Source: Thiohalocapsa sp.
GTDB lineage: Bacteria > Pseudomonadota > Gammaproteobacteria > Chromatiales > Chromatiaceae
NCBI GenBank assembly: GCA_028277725.1
Contig: JANQFX010000105.1
Span: forward strand, 18,516 to 82,515
Direction of reading: 5' to 3'
Length of the DNA: 64,000 nucleotides
In this document: piece by piece, positions 24,760 through 34,566 of the stretch
Position numbering within the stretch: the first letter of the stretch is position 1
Layout of the letters: every line of letters begins with the position of its first letter
Program-made: the position numbers and the translations under genes
Notes under the pieces: generated by a model
What the model saw: the letters and a program-made list of their open reading frames with translations, nothing else
Told to the model about the DNA's origin: nothing
Database searches by the model: none

Positions 24760-25874
24760 CCAGCCAGCCGCGCCAGCTGCGCCTGCACCGGCTCCACCAC
24801 CGGCTTGAGCTTGCGCCGCATCAGGCTGCCGAGGGTCGTGGGGTCGCTCAGCACCGGCCGTATGGCACCGTAGCCGATCCCGGACAGTAGGCGCATCGCC
24901 CGTAGGTCGTCGCTCGCCTCGGGGCGGATGGCGAGGATGTCGCGCACGTCCTGCGGTGCGGAATCCGGTGCCACGAAGGCCTGGGCGTCGGCGACGAGCT
25001 GGTCCATATCCAGCCTGGGCTCGACATCCGGCCGCGCTGCATCGAAGTAGGTACGGAGGCAATCGAAGGTCCCGATGACCACGTCCTGATTCGGCGGCTT
25101 GTCCAGCACGGCGGACACGGTCCGCACATAGGCCCGACCGGGACCGGAAACGGCCCGCAGCAGCAGCGTCACCAGCGGATGACCCGCCTCACGCAGCGGC
25201 GCGAGCGCGGCCGCCAGGTCGTCCGCGTCCGCCCGCGGCGACGGCGGGTGCGGCAGGTCATCGGGTAGGGCACGCAGGAATCCAAGCAGGTAGGCCTGCC
25301 TGCGTCCGGACTTGCCCCAGAGATCGAGCACCTCCTCCTCGGCCAGCAGTCCCGGCTTCAGGATCAGTCGCACCGAGTCGGTCTGGCGCTCGCTCTCCGT
25401 CTCGAAGGGGAGATAGTCGCGCACATAGGCCGCCAAATCCCGCCCGAGGGGGCTGCCTGCGATGGTCGGATTCTCGAGCATGCGCCGCGCATTGTCGGCA
25501 TCCTCCATGGCCCACCAGGCGCGCCGCGCCAGCTCCTCGGTCAGGCCCGGCGAACCGACGGCCGCGACGACGGCCTCCGCCTCACCGAGCATCAGGAGCT
25601 GCTCCAGGCTCTCGTCCCGCATCTGGCCCATGCGCGTCCAACGCTTGAGGTAGACCGGGTAGCCCCCCGGGGAGCCCAGGATGTGACCTGAAATCAGTTC
25701 CTTGACGAGGCGCAGGTACTGCTCCGGCCGCCCGCTGGGATTGAGATCCACCCGCGCCTCGCCCTTGTCCGTGAGGCCGTAGACGATCAGCTTGGATTCG
25801 TCGATGCGGATGGCCTTGGGTTTGCTCGCGAGCAGGACGTTGAGACGGAAGTTGTCTTCGCTGGCGAGGTCCAT
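24756..25874 (-). CDS. dsrS: Sulfur oxidation accessory protein DsrS
   Basis: 372 residues, last gene of the dsr operon. It begins MDLASEDNFRLNVLLASKPK, matching DsrS, a protein found only with dsr genes of sulfur oxidisers, with no assigned catalytic activity. No membrane helices or metal motifs are seen; the sequence is helical and acidic (LLAEEEVLDLWGKSGRRQAY, PLREAGHPLVTLLLRAVSGP). Assignment rests on gene order after dsrR and its overall character. Its C-terminus overlaps that of convergent aroG-like synthase by 4 bases. Confidence 0.8.
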   Translation of the reverse strand: MDLASEDNFRLNVLLASKPKAIRIDESKLIVYGLTDKGEARVDLNPSGRPEQYLRLVKELISGHILGSPGGYPVYLKRWTRMGQMRDESLEQLLMLGEAEAVVAAVGSPGLTEELARRAWWAMEDADNARRMLENPTIAGSPLGRDLAAYVRDYLPFETESERQTDSVRLILKPGLLAEEEVLDLWGKSGRRQAYLLGFLRALPDDLPHPPSPRADADDLAAALAPLREAGHPLVTLLLRAVSGPGRAYVRTVSAVLDKPPNQDVVIGTFDCLRTYFDAARPDVEPRLDMDQLVADAQAFVAPDSAPQDVRDILAIRPEASDDLRAMRLLSGIGYGAIRPVLSDPTTLGSLMRRKLKPVVEPVQAQLARLAG

Positions 25875-25931
25875 CGAGGTATCGAACTGCTGCTGTGGGG
25901 CCTGTGCGGATATCGGGCGTCGAGCCTCGGC

Positions 25932-26249
25932 TCAGGAATCGGCCGGCGGCTCGTAGTGCGGGTCCTTCGGGTTCAGGAAGATGAAGTGATGCTCGCCGGG
26001 CTGCACCTCGGCGAAGTCCATGGTGGCCTGATCGAGCAGCGGCACGTTCTCCGGCGACATGACCAGATCGACGCCCTCGCTCTGGAAGCGGATGTCGTCC
26101 TCCTGGATGGAGTCCTCGAAGCCCATCCGATACTCGATGGCGCCGTCCGGCTTCTGCAGCGCGGCAAGCCTCAGGGACATCCCCTGGGCGTTGCCCTGTT
26201 TCGCTGCCTTGAGTACCTGCTCGGCGGCTGCCGGGGTCAACTTGAACAT
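25932..26249 (-). CDS. dsrR: A-type carrier-like protein DsrR
   Basis: 105 residues with the IscA/ErpA fold pattern (MFKLTPAAAEQVLKAAKQGN at the start; YRMGFEDSIQEDDIRFQSEG in the middle), but no cysteine anywhere, so the three Fe-S ligands of A-type carriers are missing. This is characteristic of DsrR, which affects production of the Dsr system post-transcriptionally in Allochromatium. It lies 57 bases upstream of dsrS. Length is normal. Assignment is supported by both sequence and operon position. Confidence 0.88.
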   Translation of the reverse strand: MFKLTPAAAEQVLKAAKQGNAQGMSLRLAALQKPDGAIEYRMGFEDSIQEDDIRFQSEGVDLVMSPENVPLLDQATMDFAEVQPGEHHFIFLNPKDPHYEPPADS

Positions 26250-26574
26250 GCCTTTACTCTCACTGCTGTCTCAGGCGGCACGGGAGCGATGCGCGGCGCC
26301 CGGCGAAGGGCCAGAGCCGACACGGGCGGCTTGCACCAGGCTCCCTCCGGGCATTCACGACCCGAGGCCGACCAGGGCGCGCAAGCGCCAATGCTGATGA
26401 TTGCTTGGCGGCCGATGATAACGCGCAAGGGCGGCGGCGTCGCGCCCGCCGGGGCCAGGGAGCAGCATGGCCTTCGCTTCCCTTCATGCTCTGCGCCTGG
26501 TTCTGAACGAGTCGGCGCCGAGAATGGCGCCGCGTCCTGCCCCACGGGGCGAACGCCGATACATCAGCGTTTCC
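26250..26574. other. 325-base gap between dsrN and dsrR, no gene seen
   Basis: Open frames on both strands here encode only Arg/Pro-rich sequence with no family resemblance. The gap is large for an operon, so a separate dsrRS promoter is possible, but no convincing -35/-10 pair stands out. Confidence 0.4.
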
Positions 26575-27954
26575 CTAGAGGGTCCGACGAATGTGCGCCA
26601 GGTAGCGATCCGTCCAGTTGAGCCCGCCCGCGGCGCGCAGATGGGCGTAATTGGCCAACAGATTGTCCTGGACGATCCCGTCGTGGCGACCATCGACCCC
26701 CTGGCCGCGCAGCACCTCATAGCCGTAGGCCCAGTCCGCCTCGGGCTCGATCACCGCCGAGTGGTGGAACTCGTGGCCAGGGACGAGGGCGCCCGTCGAT
26801 GCGGCACCATCGGATGGCCAGGGAAAGGCGTCGGTCTCGCGCAGTTGCACATAGCCACGGCCCTGTGGGCGATCATGCATGGCCACCGCGGCCTTCAGCA
26901 CGCCGCACATGCGCCCGGACGCGTCGCCCCAATGGACGCGCTCGGTCAGATACATCAGCCCGCCACACTCCGCGTAGGCCGGCTTTCCGGCGCGGATGAA
27001 ATCGGCCACCGCCGAGCGCATGGCGTGGTTTCGATCGAGCTCCCGGAGTCTCGTCTCAGGGAATCCGCCGCCGATGAACAGGGCGTCGACCTCGGGCAGA
27101 TCATCATCGTGCACGGGACTGAAGGGCAAGAGCTGCGCCCCGCCGCGCTCCAGCGCCGCCAGGTCGTCCGGGTAATAGAAACCGAAGACCTCGTCGCGGG
27201 CGATGCCGATACGCACCGGCGGCGCTGTCTGTGCTCGGGGCCGTGGCGCCGGCGGGACGACCGGCGGTGACGGCACCGCGAGGGCGATCTCCTCGACCCG
27301 CGGCAGGTCGACATGCTCGCCGACCAGTGCGCAGATGCGCTCGATGGCGGACTCGGCGCCGTCGGCCTCATTGCTCGGGATCAGCCCGAGGTGGCGCTCC
27401 TCGATGCCGATCTCGGCGCGACGCGGCACCAGCCCGAGCACCGGCAGGTCCGTGTAGTGCTCGACGACGCGACGCAGGTTGGTCCCGTGGCGTCCGCCGC
27501 CGACCTTGTTCAGAATCACGCCGGCGATGGTCAACTCCGGATCGAAGGCGAGGTGGCCGAGCAACAGGGGCACGACACCGCGAGACATGCCCTGCACATC
27601 CACCACCAGCACCACCGGGGCGCCCAACAGTTTGGCCAGTTCAGCGTTGCTCTGTTTCCCCTCCAGGTCGACGCTGTCGAAGAGCCCGACGTTGCCTTCG
27701 ATCAGACCCAGATCAGCGCCCGCCATTGCACCCTGGAAGTGGGCGCGGATCTCGTCCACCGGTGTGGTGTGGAAATCCAGATTCAGGCACGAGCGCCCGC
27801 TGGCCTGGGACAGCCAGAGCGGGTCGATGTAGTCGGGTCCCTTCTTGAACGGCTGGACGCGATGCCCGCGGCGCAACAGGGCCCGGGTCAGGCCGATGCT
27901 GAGGGTCGTCTTGCCGGACGACTTGCGGGTCGCTGCGAGGTAGAGGTGCGGCAT
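26575..27954 (-). CDS. dsrN: Siroheme amidase / cobyrinate a,c-diamide synthase-like DsrN
   Basis: 459 residues of the CobB/CbiA glutamine amidotransferase family. The P-loop is TRKSSGKTTLSIGL near the N-terminus, the ATP-binding region includes KKGPDYIDP, and the class I glutamine amidotransferase domain has the nucleophilic Cys in YAECGGLMYL and His in PGHEFHHS. In sulfur oxidisers DsrN is thought to amidate siroheme for DsrAB. It is separated from dsrP by 161 bases. All active-site elements are intact. Confidence 0.93.
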   Translation of the reverse strand: MPHLYLAATRKSSGKTTLSIGLTRALLRRGHRVQPFKKGPDYIDPLWLSQASGRSCLNLDFHTTPVDEIRAHFQGAMAGADLGLIEGNVGLFDSVDLEGKQSNAELAKLLGAPVVLVVDVQGMSRGVVPLLLGHLAFDPELTIAGVILNKVGGGRHGTNLRRVVEHYTDLPVLGLVPRRAEIGIEERHLGLIPSNEADGAESAIERICALVGEHVDLPRVEEIALAVPSPPVVPPAPRPRAQTAPPVRIGIARDEVFGFYYPDDLAALERGGAQLLPFSPVHDDDLPEVDALFIGGGFPETRLRELDRNHAMRSAVADFIRAGKPAYAECGGLMYLTERVHWGDASGRMCGVLKAAVAMHDRPQGRGYVQLRETDAFPWPSDGAASTGALVPGHEFHHSAVIEPEADWAYGYEVLRGQGVDGRHDGIVQDNLLANYAHLRAAGGLNWTDRYLAHIRRTL

Positions 27955-28115
27955 GGCAGCGGTGAACGTGTGCGTACGTCCGCCCCAGCGCAGGTGCGCT
28001 GGAGCGGACGTCGGGACGAGCGGCGAGGTGCCTTGAGCGAGGGCCGGCGGACAGCGCGTGCTGAGCGCTCGGTTCGACGGCGGAGCTTGCGTGTACGAGG
28101 CTGTCCTCGCGGGAC

Positions 28116-29345
28116 TCAGGCAGAGGCCCCGGAGAGGCCTTCCACCTCGCTATCGGCCAGGGACTCCGGCAGGAACTGCAGCACCCGGATGCCGACCGCG
28201 ACGATCAACATGGCCACACCAACGCCACCGATGCCGAGCAGGAGCTCGGGCAGGCTCGGCGCATAGGGTGCAACCGCGCCGCCGATGTCTCCGGGCGCAC
28301 CGAAGGCGAGCACGGTCTGACCCGGAAACATCTCCTGCGGGTAGGCCTGGCTGCCGATGATGACAACGTAGAGGGCAGCGAAGCCACCGAGGATGACGAA
28401 GCCGCAGGCGGCCGCGACCCAGTTGCGATCCTTACCGAGGTCCGGATGGTAGACGATGCCGAGCGGCAGGAGCCCCCCGATGACGACCCAGCCCAGCCAG
28501 AAGAGCACCGTGTAGATGCCGCCGCTCATCAGGATGAAGCTCTCCAGATCGGCATGCTTGGCGCCGTACAGGTTCGTCAGGTGATACACCAACGTGAAGT
28601 AGAGCACCGAGGCGACAAACAGGCCGAGCAGGTTCTTCAGCCGCTTGAGCATCGCCGGCCCGATGGGACGGCCATCCCAGTCGAAACTCGCCATCAGGAC
28701 CAGGATGTACACGGCCAGCCCGTAGGCGAAGGACATGACGACGAACATCGGCGCCAGGATCGCCGTGTCGTAGGCGGTGCGCCCCACCAGGAAGCCGAAG
28801 ATGGAGCCGGTACCGGTGGTGAGGGCCAGACGCCACAGGAAGGCGAAGGTGCCGACGGGCCTCTGGAACTTGTTGCCCTTGCGCTCCGCCATGGTCCAGA
28901 GATAGGCGATGGTGATGGCCAGGAAGCCGGTATAGAGGAAGATGTTCCAGGCGAAGATCGACGTGAAGTTATAGGTCGTCATGGCGACCAGCAGCCGATC
29001 CGGACGCCCGAGGTCCAGTACCAGCACCAACAGACCCGCAACCAGCATGGCGGCCGCCAGCAGCCCGGACAGGCGCCCGAGGGGCTTGTAGTCCGGCTTG
29101 TTGAAGACAGTGCCGATGGAGGCGATGTTGAGCGCCCCCGAGGCGGCGACGATCAGAAACACCGCGAACACATGCGGAAGCCCCCAGACCACCGAGTTGG
29201 TCATACCCGTGACCCAGTGGCCCTCGTGCTCCATGTAGAGCGCCGCCGTTCCGCCGATGGCGATCACGGCCGCCAAGGCGGCGAGCAGACCCCAATAGTG
29301 CTCGGGTCGGATAAGCCATTCGCGGTAGACGATTCTCTTGGCCAT
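28116..29345 (-). CDS. dsrP: Membrane quinone-reactive subunit DsrP (NrfD-like)
   Basis: 409 residues with about ten predicted membrane helices (for example FAVFLIVAASGALNIASIGT, AAAMLVAGLLVLVLDLGRPD). It belongs to the NrfD/PsrC family that exchanges electrons with quinones in the membrane. The LDLGRP motif after helix 3 is typical. In the DsrMKJOP complex it pairs with the ferredoxin-like DsrO, whose gene is immediately upstream (87 bases). No cofactors are expected. Confidence 0.95.
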   Translation of the reverse strand: MAKRIVYREWLIRPEHYWGLLAALAAVIAIGGTAALYMEHEGHWVTGMTNSVVWGLPHVFAVFLIVAASGALNIASIGTVFNKPDYKPLGRLSGLLAAAMLVAGLLVLVLDLGRPDRLLVAMTTYNFTSIFAWNIFLYTGFLAITIAYLWTMAERKGNKFQRPVGTFAFLWRLALTTGTGSIFGFLVGRTAYDTAILAPMFVVMSFAYGLAVYILVLMASFDWDGRPIGPAMLKRLKNLLGLFVASVLYFTLVYHLTNLYGAKHADLESFILMSGGIYTVLFWLGWVVIGGLLPLGIVYHPDLGKDRNWVAAACGFVILGGFAALYVVIIGSQAYPQEMFPGQTVLAFGAPGDIGGAVAPYAPSLPELLLGIGGVGVAMLIVAVGIRVLQFLPESLADSEVEGLSGASA

Positions 29346-29432
29346 CGGAATCTCTCGAAGAGTCGGTCCAGCCCTTGAAGGAGCGCGGTCGGGCCGCGCC
29401 CGGGCAGAGGTTTGTACGATGTGCGGCGGCGC

Positions 29433-30236
29433 TTACAGACCGGCGTAGCGGACGCCGGTGTTGAGCTGCAGGTCTTCCCGGATCTGTCGATTCGGTTGAG
29501 CCGCCAGGGCCTGACGCAATGGGCTGGTCGGGTCCTTGAGATCACCGAACATAATGGCCTGATGCCCGCCCGCGGTGCAGGCCTCCTGGCAGGCCGTCGT
29601 CGTCTTGCCCTCGTCGAGGCGGTGCGCGCACAAGTTGCAGCTCTCGACGCAGCCGATGCCACGCGGTGCCCGGGTCAGCTTCTGCTCAACCCGTTCGTGG
29701 ATAAAGGAACGCGCCTTGTAGGGGCAGGCCATGATGCAGTAGCGGCAACCGATGCAGGTGTGCCGGTCCACCATGACGATGCCGTCGGCGCGCTTGAACG
29801 AGGCCCCGGTGGGGCAGACGTTGACGCAGGGCGGTTGCTCACAGTGTTGGCACATGAGCGGCAGGTTGGTCACATGACCGCTCGCATTGTCCTGGAGCTT
29901 GACCTTGCGTATCCAGACCGCGCGCTGGTTCTGCCACTTGGCCTCGTTGTCGCCGAAGGGCTCCGATTGCAGGCCGAGGCCGTTTTCCTGATCGCAGGCT
30001 TCGACGCAGGCGGTGCAGCCATCGGCGCACTTGGAGGTGTCGACCAGCATGCCCCAGCGGTGCCGGTCCGTCACGGGCTCGGTGCGCGGGCTTGCGTCCG
30101 CGGACTCCGGGAGCCCGGCCGAGAAGGCGCCGAGCGCGGCGACCCCGGCCCCGCCCGTGACGGAGCCCGCCGCGACGGCCGCGGCGCCGAGGAAGCGGCG
30201 CCGGTCGCTGTCCACCTGCCGGTTGTCATCTTTCAT
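29433..30236 (-). CDS. dsrO: Periplasmic four-cluster ferredoxin DsrO
   Basis: 267 residues. A twin-arginine signal (SDRRRFLGAAAVAAG) sends the folded protein to the periplasm. Cys groups follow for several [4Fe-4S] clusters: CADGCTACVEACDQ, CQHCEQPPCVNVCPTGA, CIGCRYCIMACPYKAR and CVESCNLCAHRLDEG...ACQEAC. This is the electron-transfer subunit between DsrJ and DsrP. Its start codon overlaps the dsrJ stop by 4 bases (ATGA), indicating coupled translation. Length and motifs are typical of the HybA/DsrO family. Confidence 0.95.
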   Translation of the reverse strand: MKDDNRQVDSDRRRFLGAAAVAAGSVTGGAGVAALGAFSAGLPESADASPRTEPVTDRHRWGMLVDTSKCADGCTACVEACDQENGLGLQSEPFGDNEAKWQNQRAVWIRKVKLQDNASGHVTNLPLMCQHCEQPPCVNVCPTGASFKRADGIVMVDRHTCIGCRYCIMACPYKARSFIHERVEQKLTRAPRGIGCVESCNLCAHRLDEGKTTTACQEACTAGGHQAIMFGDLKDPTSPLRQALAAQPNRQIREDLQLNTGVRYAGL

Positions 30237-30769
30237 TGGTCTTGGTTCTCCGCCGGCATGGTCTCCGGGACCTGGGCAACGGTGGGCACCGCGCCATGCT
30301 GCGCGCCATCGACGCTCAGCTGGTGCCCGTGGGCCGCTGCCGTTTCCTGGTTCCAGCCCTCGCCCTCCGGAATGGTGGCGTGGCAGTCGAAGCAGTTCAG
30401 GTTCACCGCGGCGTAGTCGTGGCAGGCCTCGCAGAACTGGCCGTCCGCGTTGATCGGCACCGGCTTCTGCTCAGCGTCGTAGCCGACATGACAGGTGACG
30501 CAGCCCGCCATACTGTGCTTGGTCGAGCGGATGCCGCCGTACACCGTGGTGTCGCGCTGATGGCGGATCACCTCCATGTGGTTGCGGCGCATGTATTCCG
30601 TGGGCTCGACACAGTTCTGGACGCCCGCGGCATTGGAACTCGGGACGACGAAATCGCCGACACCCGTGGCGTGCGCGGTGGTGGAGCCGAAGGCGGCGAG
30701 CAAGAGCGTCAGCGGGAGTCCGAGGATCAAGCGTCGGACGCCTCGGTTCGGCGGTGTGTGTCTCATCAT
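30233..30769 (-). CDS. dsrJ: Triheme cytochrome c DsrJ
   Basis: 178 residues with an N-terminal signal segment (LILGLPLTLLLAAFGSTTAH) that may remain as anchor, and three CxxCH sites: CVTCH, CEACH and CFDCH. A Cys outside these motifs (VQNCVEPTEYM) is a candidate for the unusual Cys heme ligand known in DsrJ. It is the periplasmic triheme subunit of DsrMKJOP, possibly involved in sulfur-compound oxidation on that side of the membrane. It lies 45 bases from dsrL. Confidence 0.93.
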   Translation of the reverse strand: MMRHTPPNRGVRRLILGLPLTLLLAAFGSTTAHATGVGDFVVPSSNAAGVQNCVEPTEYMRRNHMEVIRHQRDTTVYGGIRSTKHSMAGCVTCHVGYDAEQKPVPINADGQFCEACHDYAAVNLNCFDCHATIPEGEGWNQETAAAHGHQLSVDGAQHGAVPTVAQVPETMPAENQDQ

Positions 30770-30814
30770 GCATTTCCGGTCCCGCTCACGCGGGACCGTC
30801 CGTTCTGCCTGGCG

Positions 30815-32776
30815 TTATTCACCCAGCCCCATCTTGATGTAGCCGGTGGGGCAGACATCGGCACAGATGTGGCAGCCGATGCACTTGGCGTAGTCGGTGT
30901 CCACGTAGCGGCCGGTGGTCTTCTGGTCCTTGTTGACCCTGAAGACGGCGTCCTGCGGGCAGAAGATCACGCAGTTGTCACACTCGAAGCACATGCCGCA
31001 GCTCATGCAGCGCTTGGCCTCGGCGACAGCATCCTCCTCGGAGTAGCCGATGATGCGCTCCTTGAAGTGGCCGAGGACCTCTTCGGCGCTCGGCACCTCT
31101 TCCTTGCGGAGGTTGCGCGCCTCGTACTTGAAGTGGCCCAGGAAGAGCTCGTCGTGCGGGATGACCTCGGCGCTGGAACGGTCCTCGTAGTTGTGGATCG
31201 CGTAGTTGGCGTCCGACGTGCCGCGCAGATCGCCGGACTCCTCGACCTTGAACTGATCGGGCGCGACGTGCGCCTCGGTCATCTTCTCGAGCAGGTCGAA
31301 GTGGTGGACGTCGACCTTCGGCCGCTTCTTGTGCTCGGCCTTGCCGAAGTACTCGTCGATGGACTCGACGGCGATCCAGGCCTGGCCGATGGCGGTGGTG
31401 AGCAGGTGCGGGCGGATGATGTCGCCGGCGACGAAGTGGCCGGGCTTGTCAGGCACCTGGTAGAACTTGTCGGAGTTCATCAGGCCGCGACCGTTGTCCA
31501 GGTCCTCCAGGCCGGTCATGTCGCCGCCCTGACCGATGGCCGAGACGACGAGATCCGCGTCGAGGACGCGCTCGGTGCCGTCGACGGGGGTCGGACGGCC
31601 GTCCTTCATCTCGCAGTCGGCGACCTTCAGGCCGACGGCGCGCCCATCGCCGTTCTTGATGACCTCCACCGGCATGACGCCGTCGAGGACGGTCACGCCC
31701 TCGTGCAGGGCATCGTGCACCTCGTGCTCCGCGGCCGTCATCTTGTCGCGGGTGAACAGCGAAGTCAGGGTGACCTCGGCGCCCTCGGCGGCCGCGGTCA
31801 TGGCGGTGTCGTGGGCGACGTAGCCGTCGTGGATCACGGTCTCGGGCAGATCGCTCTTGCCGGACTTGGTGATGTGACCCAGGCGGCGGGCGACCGAGAC
31901 GACGTCGATGGAGGTATCACCGCCGCCGACGCAGACGACCTTGTCGGCGGTGACCTTCATGCGGCCCTCGTTGAAGGCCTTGAGGAAGGCGACACCGGAG
32001 ACGCAGTTCGGGGTGTCCTCCCAGCCCGGCACCGGCAGGCCGCGACCAGACTGACAGCCGATGGCCCAGAGGATGGCGTCGAAGTCCTTCTCGAGCTGCT
32101 CGACAGTGACGTCGGTGCCCACCTTGGTGTTCAGCTTGACCTCGATCTGGCCCATGTCGAGGATGCGGTTGATTTCCGCGTCCAGGGCATCGCGCGGCAC
32201 ACGATAGCCAGGGATACCGAAGCGGAACATGCCGCCCAGACCGTCGTTGGCCTCGAAGATGGTCGCGGCATGGCCCTTGCGACGCAGCTGATAGGCCGCG
32301 GCCAGCCCGGCCGGGCCGCCGCCGATGATGGCGACGCGCTTACCGGTGTCGGCCGGCGCCGCGTCGAACTTGTAGCCGTTGGCGATGGCGGTGTCGCCGA
32401 TGAACTGCTCGACGGCGTTGATGCCGACGAAGTCCTCGAGCTCGTTGCGGTTGCAGCCGTCCTGACAAGGCGCCGGGCAGACACGGCCCATCATGGACGG
32501 GAACGGGTTGGCGTCGGTGGAGCGGCGGAACGCGTACTCCTGCCAGGTCATGCCCTCCGGGGGCTGCTCCAGGCCGCGCACGATCTGCAGCCAGCCGCGG
32601 ATATCCTCACCCGAGGGGCAGCTGCCCTGGCAAGGCGGCGTCTTGTGCACATAGGTCGGGCACTTGTGGGAGGTATCCTGGACGAAGATCTTGTCGGTCA
32701 GGTCGTCCCAGACGTTGTCGCCATCCTCGAACCGGCGCCAGGAAAGGGTTTTCATTTCGTCGCTGGAAGTTGCCAT
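30815..32776 (-). CDS. dsrL: NAD(P)H:acceptor oxidoreductase DsrL
   Basis: 653 residues, a flavoprotein related to the small subunit of glutamate synthase. An N-terminal Cys-rich Fe-S region (CQGSCPSGEDIRG, CPAPCQDGCNR) is followed by two Rossmann folds (AIIGGGPAGLAAAYQLRRKG for FAD, VCVGGGDTSIDVVSVARRLG for NAD(P)H) and a C-terminal pair of ferredoxin-type clusters (CMSCGMCFECDNCVIFCPQD, CIGCHICADVCPTGY). DsrL moves electrons between DsrAB and NAD(P). The ATG at 32776 has AGGAG 9 bases upstream and gives the length known from purple sulfur bacteria. Confidence 0.95.
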   Translation of the reverse strand: MATSSDEMKTLSWRRFEDGDNVWDDLTDKIFVQDTSHKCPTYVHKTPPCQGSCPSGEDIRGWLQIVRGLEQPPEGMTWQEYAFRRSTDANPFPSMMGRVCPAPCQDGCNRNELEDFVGINAVEQFIGDTAIANGYKFDAAPADTGKRVAIIGGGPAGLAAAYQLRRKGHAATIFEANDGLGGMFRFGIPGYRVPRDALDAEINRILDMGQIEVKLNTKVGTDVTVEQLEKDFDAILWAIGCQSGRGLPVPGWEDTPNCVSGVAFLKAFNEGRMKVTADKVVCVGGGDTSIDVVSVARRLGHITKSGKSDLPETVIHDGYVAHDTAMTAAAEGAEVTLTSLFTRDKMTAAEHEVHDALHEGVTVLDGVMPVEVIKNGDGRAVGLKVADCEMKDGRPTPVDGTERVLDADLVVSAIGQGGDMTGLEDLDNGRGLMNSDKFYQVPDKPGHFVAGDIIRPHLLTTAIGQAWIAVESIDEYFGKAEHKKRPKVDVHHFDLLEKMTEAHVAPDQFKVEESGDLRGTSDANYAIHNYEDRSSAEVIPHDELFLGHFKYEARNLRKEEVPSAEEVLGHFKERIIGYSEEDAVAEAKRCMSCGMCFECDNCVIFCPQDAVFRVNKDQKTTGRYVDTDYAKCIGCHICADVCPTGYIKMGLGE

Positions 32777-32917
32777 GGATAACGCTCCTAAGGCTGAGAG
32801 CACTCACGCTCGCGCTTATCGATGCGGTTTGGTCGACGTGCGGTCGGCCGGAACCATGAATTATTAGCGGGACGGGGTGAGCCGCCGGGCTCGCCGGAAC
32901 AGGCCCCGTCAGGCCGC

Positions 32918-34453
32918 TCAGGCCGCCTCGTCGGCGGTGTCCTCCTCATCTTCGTCGCTCGTCTGACCGGTCAGGATCAAGGCGTTCGAGACCAACTGGT
33001 GAACGCTGACGATCTGATCCATGTCCATGCCGTAGTAGGGCAATACCTTGGTGAACTGGCTCTTGCAGATGGCGCAGATGGCGGCCATGTGCGTGACGCC
33101 CTTTTCCTGGATCACGTTGTTGAGCGCCTCGACCCTCGGCTGGGCGCCCTTGACGCGAATCTCCATCAGGTCGTCGGTGAGCAGACCGCCGCCGCCGCCG
33201 CAACAGAAGGTGCGGTCGCGGATGGTGTCCTCGTCCATGTCGTAGAAGTGGTTGCAGCTCGCGCGGATGATGGCGCGCGGCAGATCGAACTGACCGCCTG
33301 GTCGCGTGCCCATGCGCGAGGCGCGGGCGACGTTGCACGAGTCGTGGTAGGTCAACACCATGTCGTCGTTGCGACTCTTGTCCAGATTCAGCTTGCCTTG
33401 CTGAATGAGGTCGTAGGTGAACTCGCAGATGTGCTGCGGAACCGGGTAGCGCGGGTCCAGGAAGTCCCAGGGCCCGGCGAGGGTGTTCAGGAAGCTGTAG
33501 GCGACGCGCCAGGCGTGACCGCACTCGCCGAAGACGATGCGCTTGACGCCGAGCTTGATCGCGGCCTCGCGGATGCGTAGCGCAACCCGGCGCATGTTCT
33601 CGTAGGAGCCGATGAACATGCCGAAGTTGGCGGCCTCGGATGCGTGGCTGCTGAGCGTCCAGGAAGCGCCGGCCTCGTGGAAAACCTTGCCGTAGCCGAT
33701 GAGGCCATCCACGTGCGGCTCCGCGAAGAAGTCCGCCGACGGGGTCACCAACAGGATGTCGCAGCCTTCCTGGTCGAGGGGATATTTCACCTCGACGCCG
33801 GTCTCGTCGAAGACGTCCTCCTCGAGGCCTTCGAGCGTGTCGGCGAGCGCCGGGCCCGGCAGACCCAGGTTATTGCCGATCTTGTAGACCTTGCCGATGA
33901 TCTCGTTGCAGTATTTCTGACCGACGCCGATGTGGTCCATGATCTCGCGCGCGGCCATGGAGATCTCGGCGGTATCGATGCCGTAGGGGCAGAACACCGA
34001 GCAGCGTCGGCACTGCGAGCACTGGTGGAAGTAGCTGTACCAGTCCGTCAGGACTTCCTCGGTGAAGTCCTCGGCGCCGACCAGATTCGGGAAGAACTTG
34101 CCGGCCAGCGTGAAATAGCGCCGATAGACCTTGCGCATCAGGTCCTGGCGGCCGACGGGCATGTTCTTCGGGTCGTGGGTGCCCAGGTAGTAGTGGCACT
34201 TGTCGGTGCAGGAGCCACACTTGACACAGGAGTCTAGGTAGACACGCAGCGAGCGGTAGCGGCCGAGCAGGTCGCCCATCTTGTCGATGGCCTTGGCCTG
34301 CCAGTCGTCCACCAACGCCCCCGGAAAGCCCAGGGCCGCCTGAAACTCTTCCTTCGCCTTGAAGGGCGACGAGTGCGCCATGACCCCGGGTTCGATCTCG
34401 GGGATCTCCGGGTATTGCTTCAGGACTGGAACTTCGAAGTCGGCCTTGGCCAT
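32918..34453 (-). CDS. dsrK: HdrD-like iron-sulfur protein DsrK
   Basis: 511 residues. Two ferredoxin-like Cys groups near the N-terminal third (CVKCGSCTDKCHYY, CSQCRRCSVFCPYGID) precede a pair of CCG-type domains: FGECGHAWR with a later HDSCNVAR, and FCCGGGGGLLT with ICAICKSQF. This is the heterodisulfide-reductase-like catalytic subunit of DsrMKJOP, thought to act on the DsrC trisulfide or disulfide at the cytoplasmic face. All expected cysteines appear present. It is 113 bases from dsrM. Confidence 0.95.
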   Translation of the reverse strand: MAKADFEVPVLKQYPEIPEIEPGVMAHSSPFKAKEEFQAALGFPGALVDDWQAKAIDKMGDLLGRYRSLRVYLDSCVKCGSCTDKCHYYLGTHDPKNMPVGRQDLMRKVYRRYFTLAGKFFPNLVGAEDFTEEVLTDWYSYFHQCSQCRRCSVFCPYGIDTAEISMAAREIMDHIGVGQKYCNEIIGKVYKIGNNLGLPGPALADTLEGLEEDVFDETGVEVKYPLDQEGCDILLVTPSADFFAEPHVDGLIGYGKVFHEAGASWTLSSHASEAANFGMFIGSYENMRRVALRIREAAIKLGVKRIVFGECGHAWRVAYSFLNTLAGPWDFLDPRYPVPQHICEFTYDLIQQGKLNLDKSRNDDMVLTYHDSCNVARASRMGTRPGGQFDLPRAIIRASCNHFYDMDEDTIRDRTFCCGGGGGLLTDDLMEIRVKGAQPRVEALNNVIQEKGVTHMAAICAICKSQFTKVLPYYGMDMDQIVSVHQLVSNALILTGQTSDEDEEDTADEAA

Positions 34454-34566
34454 GGGTCTGATTCTCCGAAAGCGGTGTGCGCGCCGCGGGTGTGAGCCTG
34501 GGGTGGGATCCGGTCGCGGGGGCTGAGGGAGGCCGCCCGGCGCCGGGCCTTAGGACTCGCGCGCCT

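Noticed and set aside
26237..26545. An extra dsr gene between dsrN and dsrR
   Set aside because: The open frame is Arg/Pro/Ala-rich without similarity to any Dsr protein and overlaps the start of dsrR.
30236..32782. An 848-codon frame antisense to dsrL and dsrJ
   Set aside because: It opposes two certain dsr genes and encodes repetitive Asp/Val/Gly-rich sequence.
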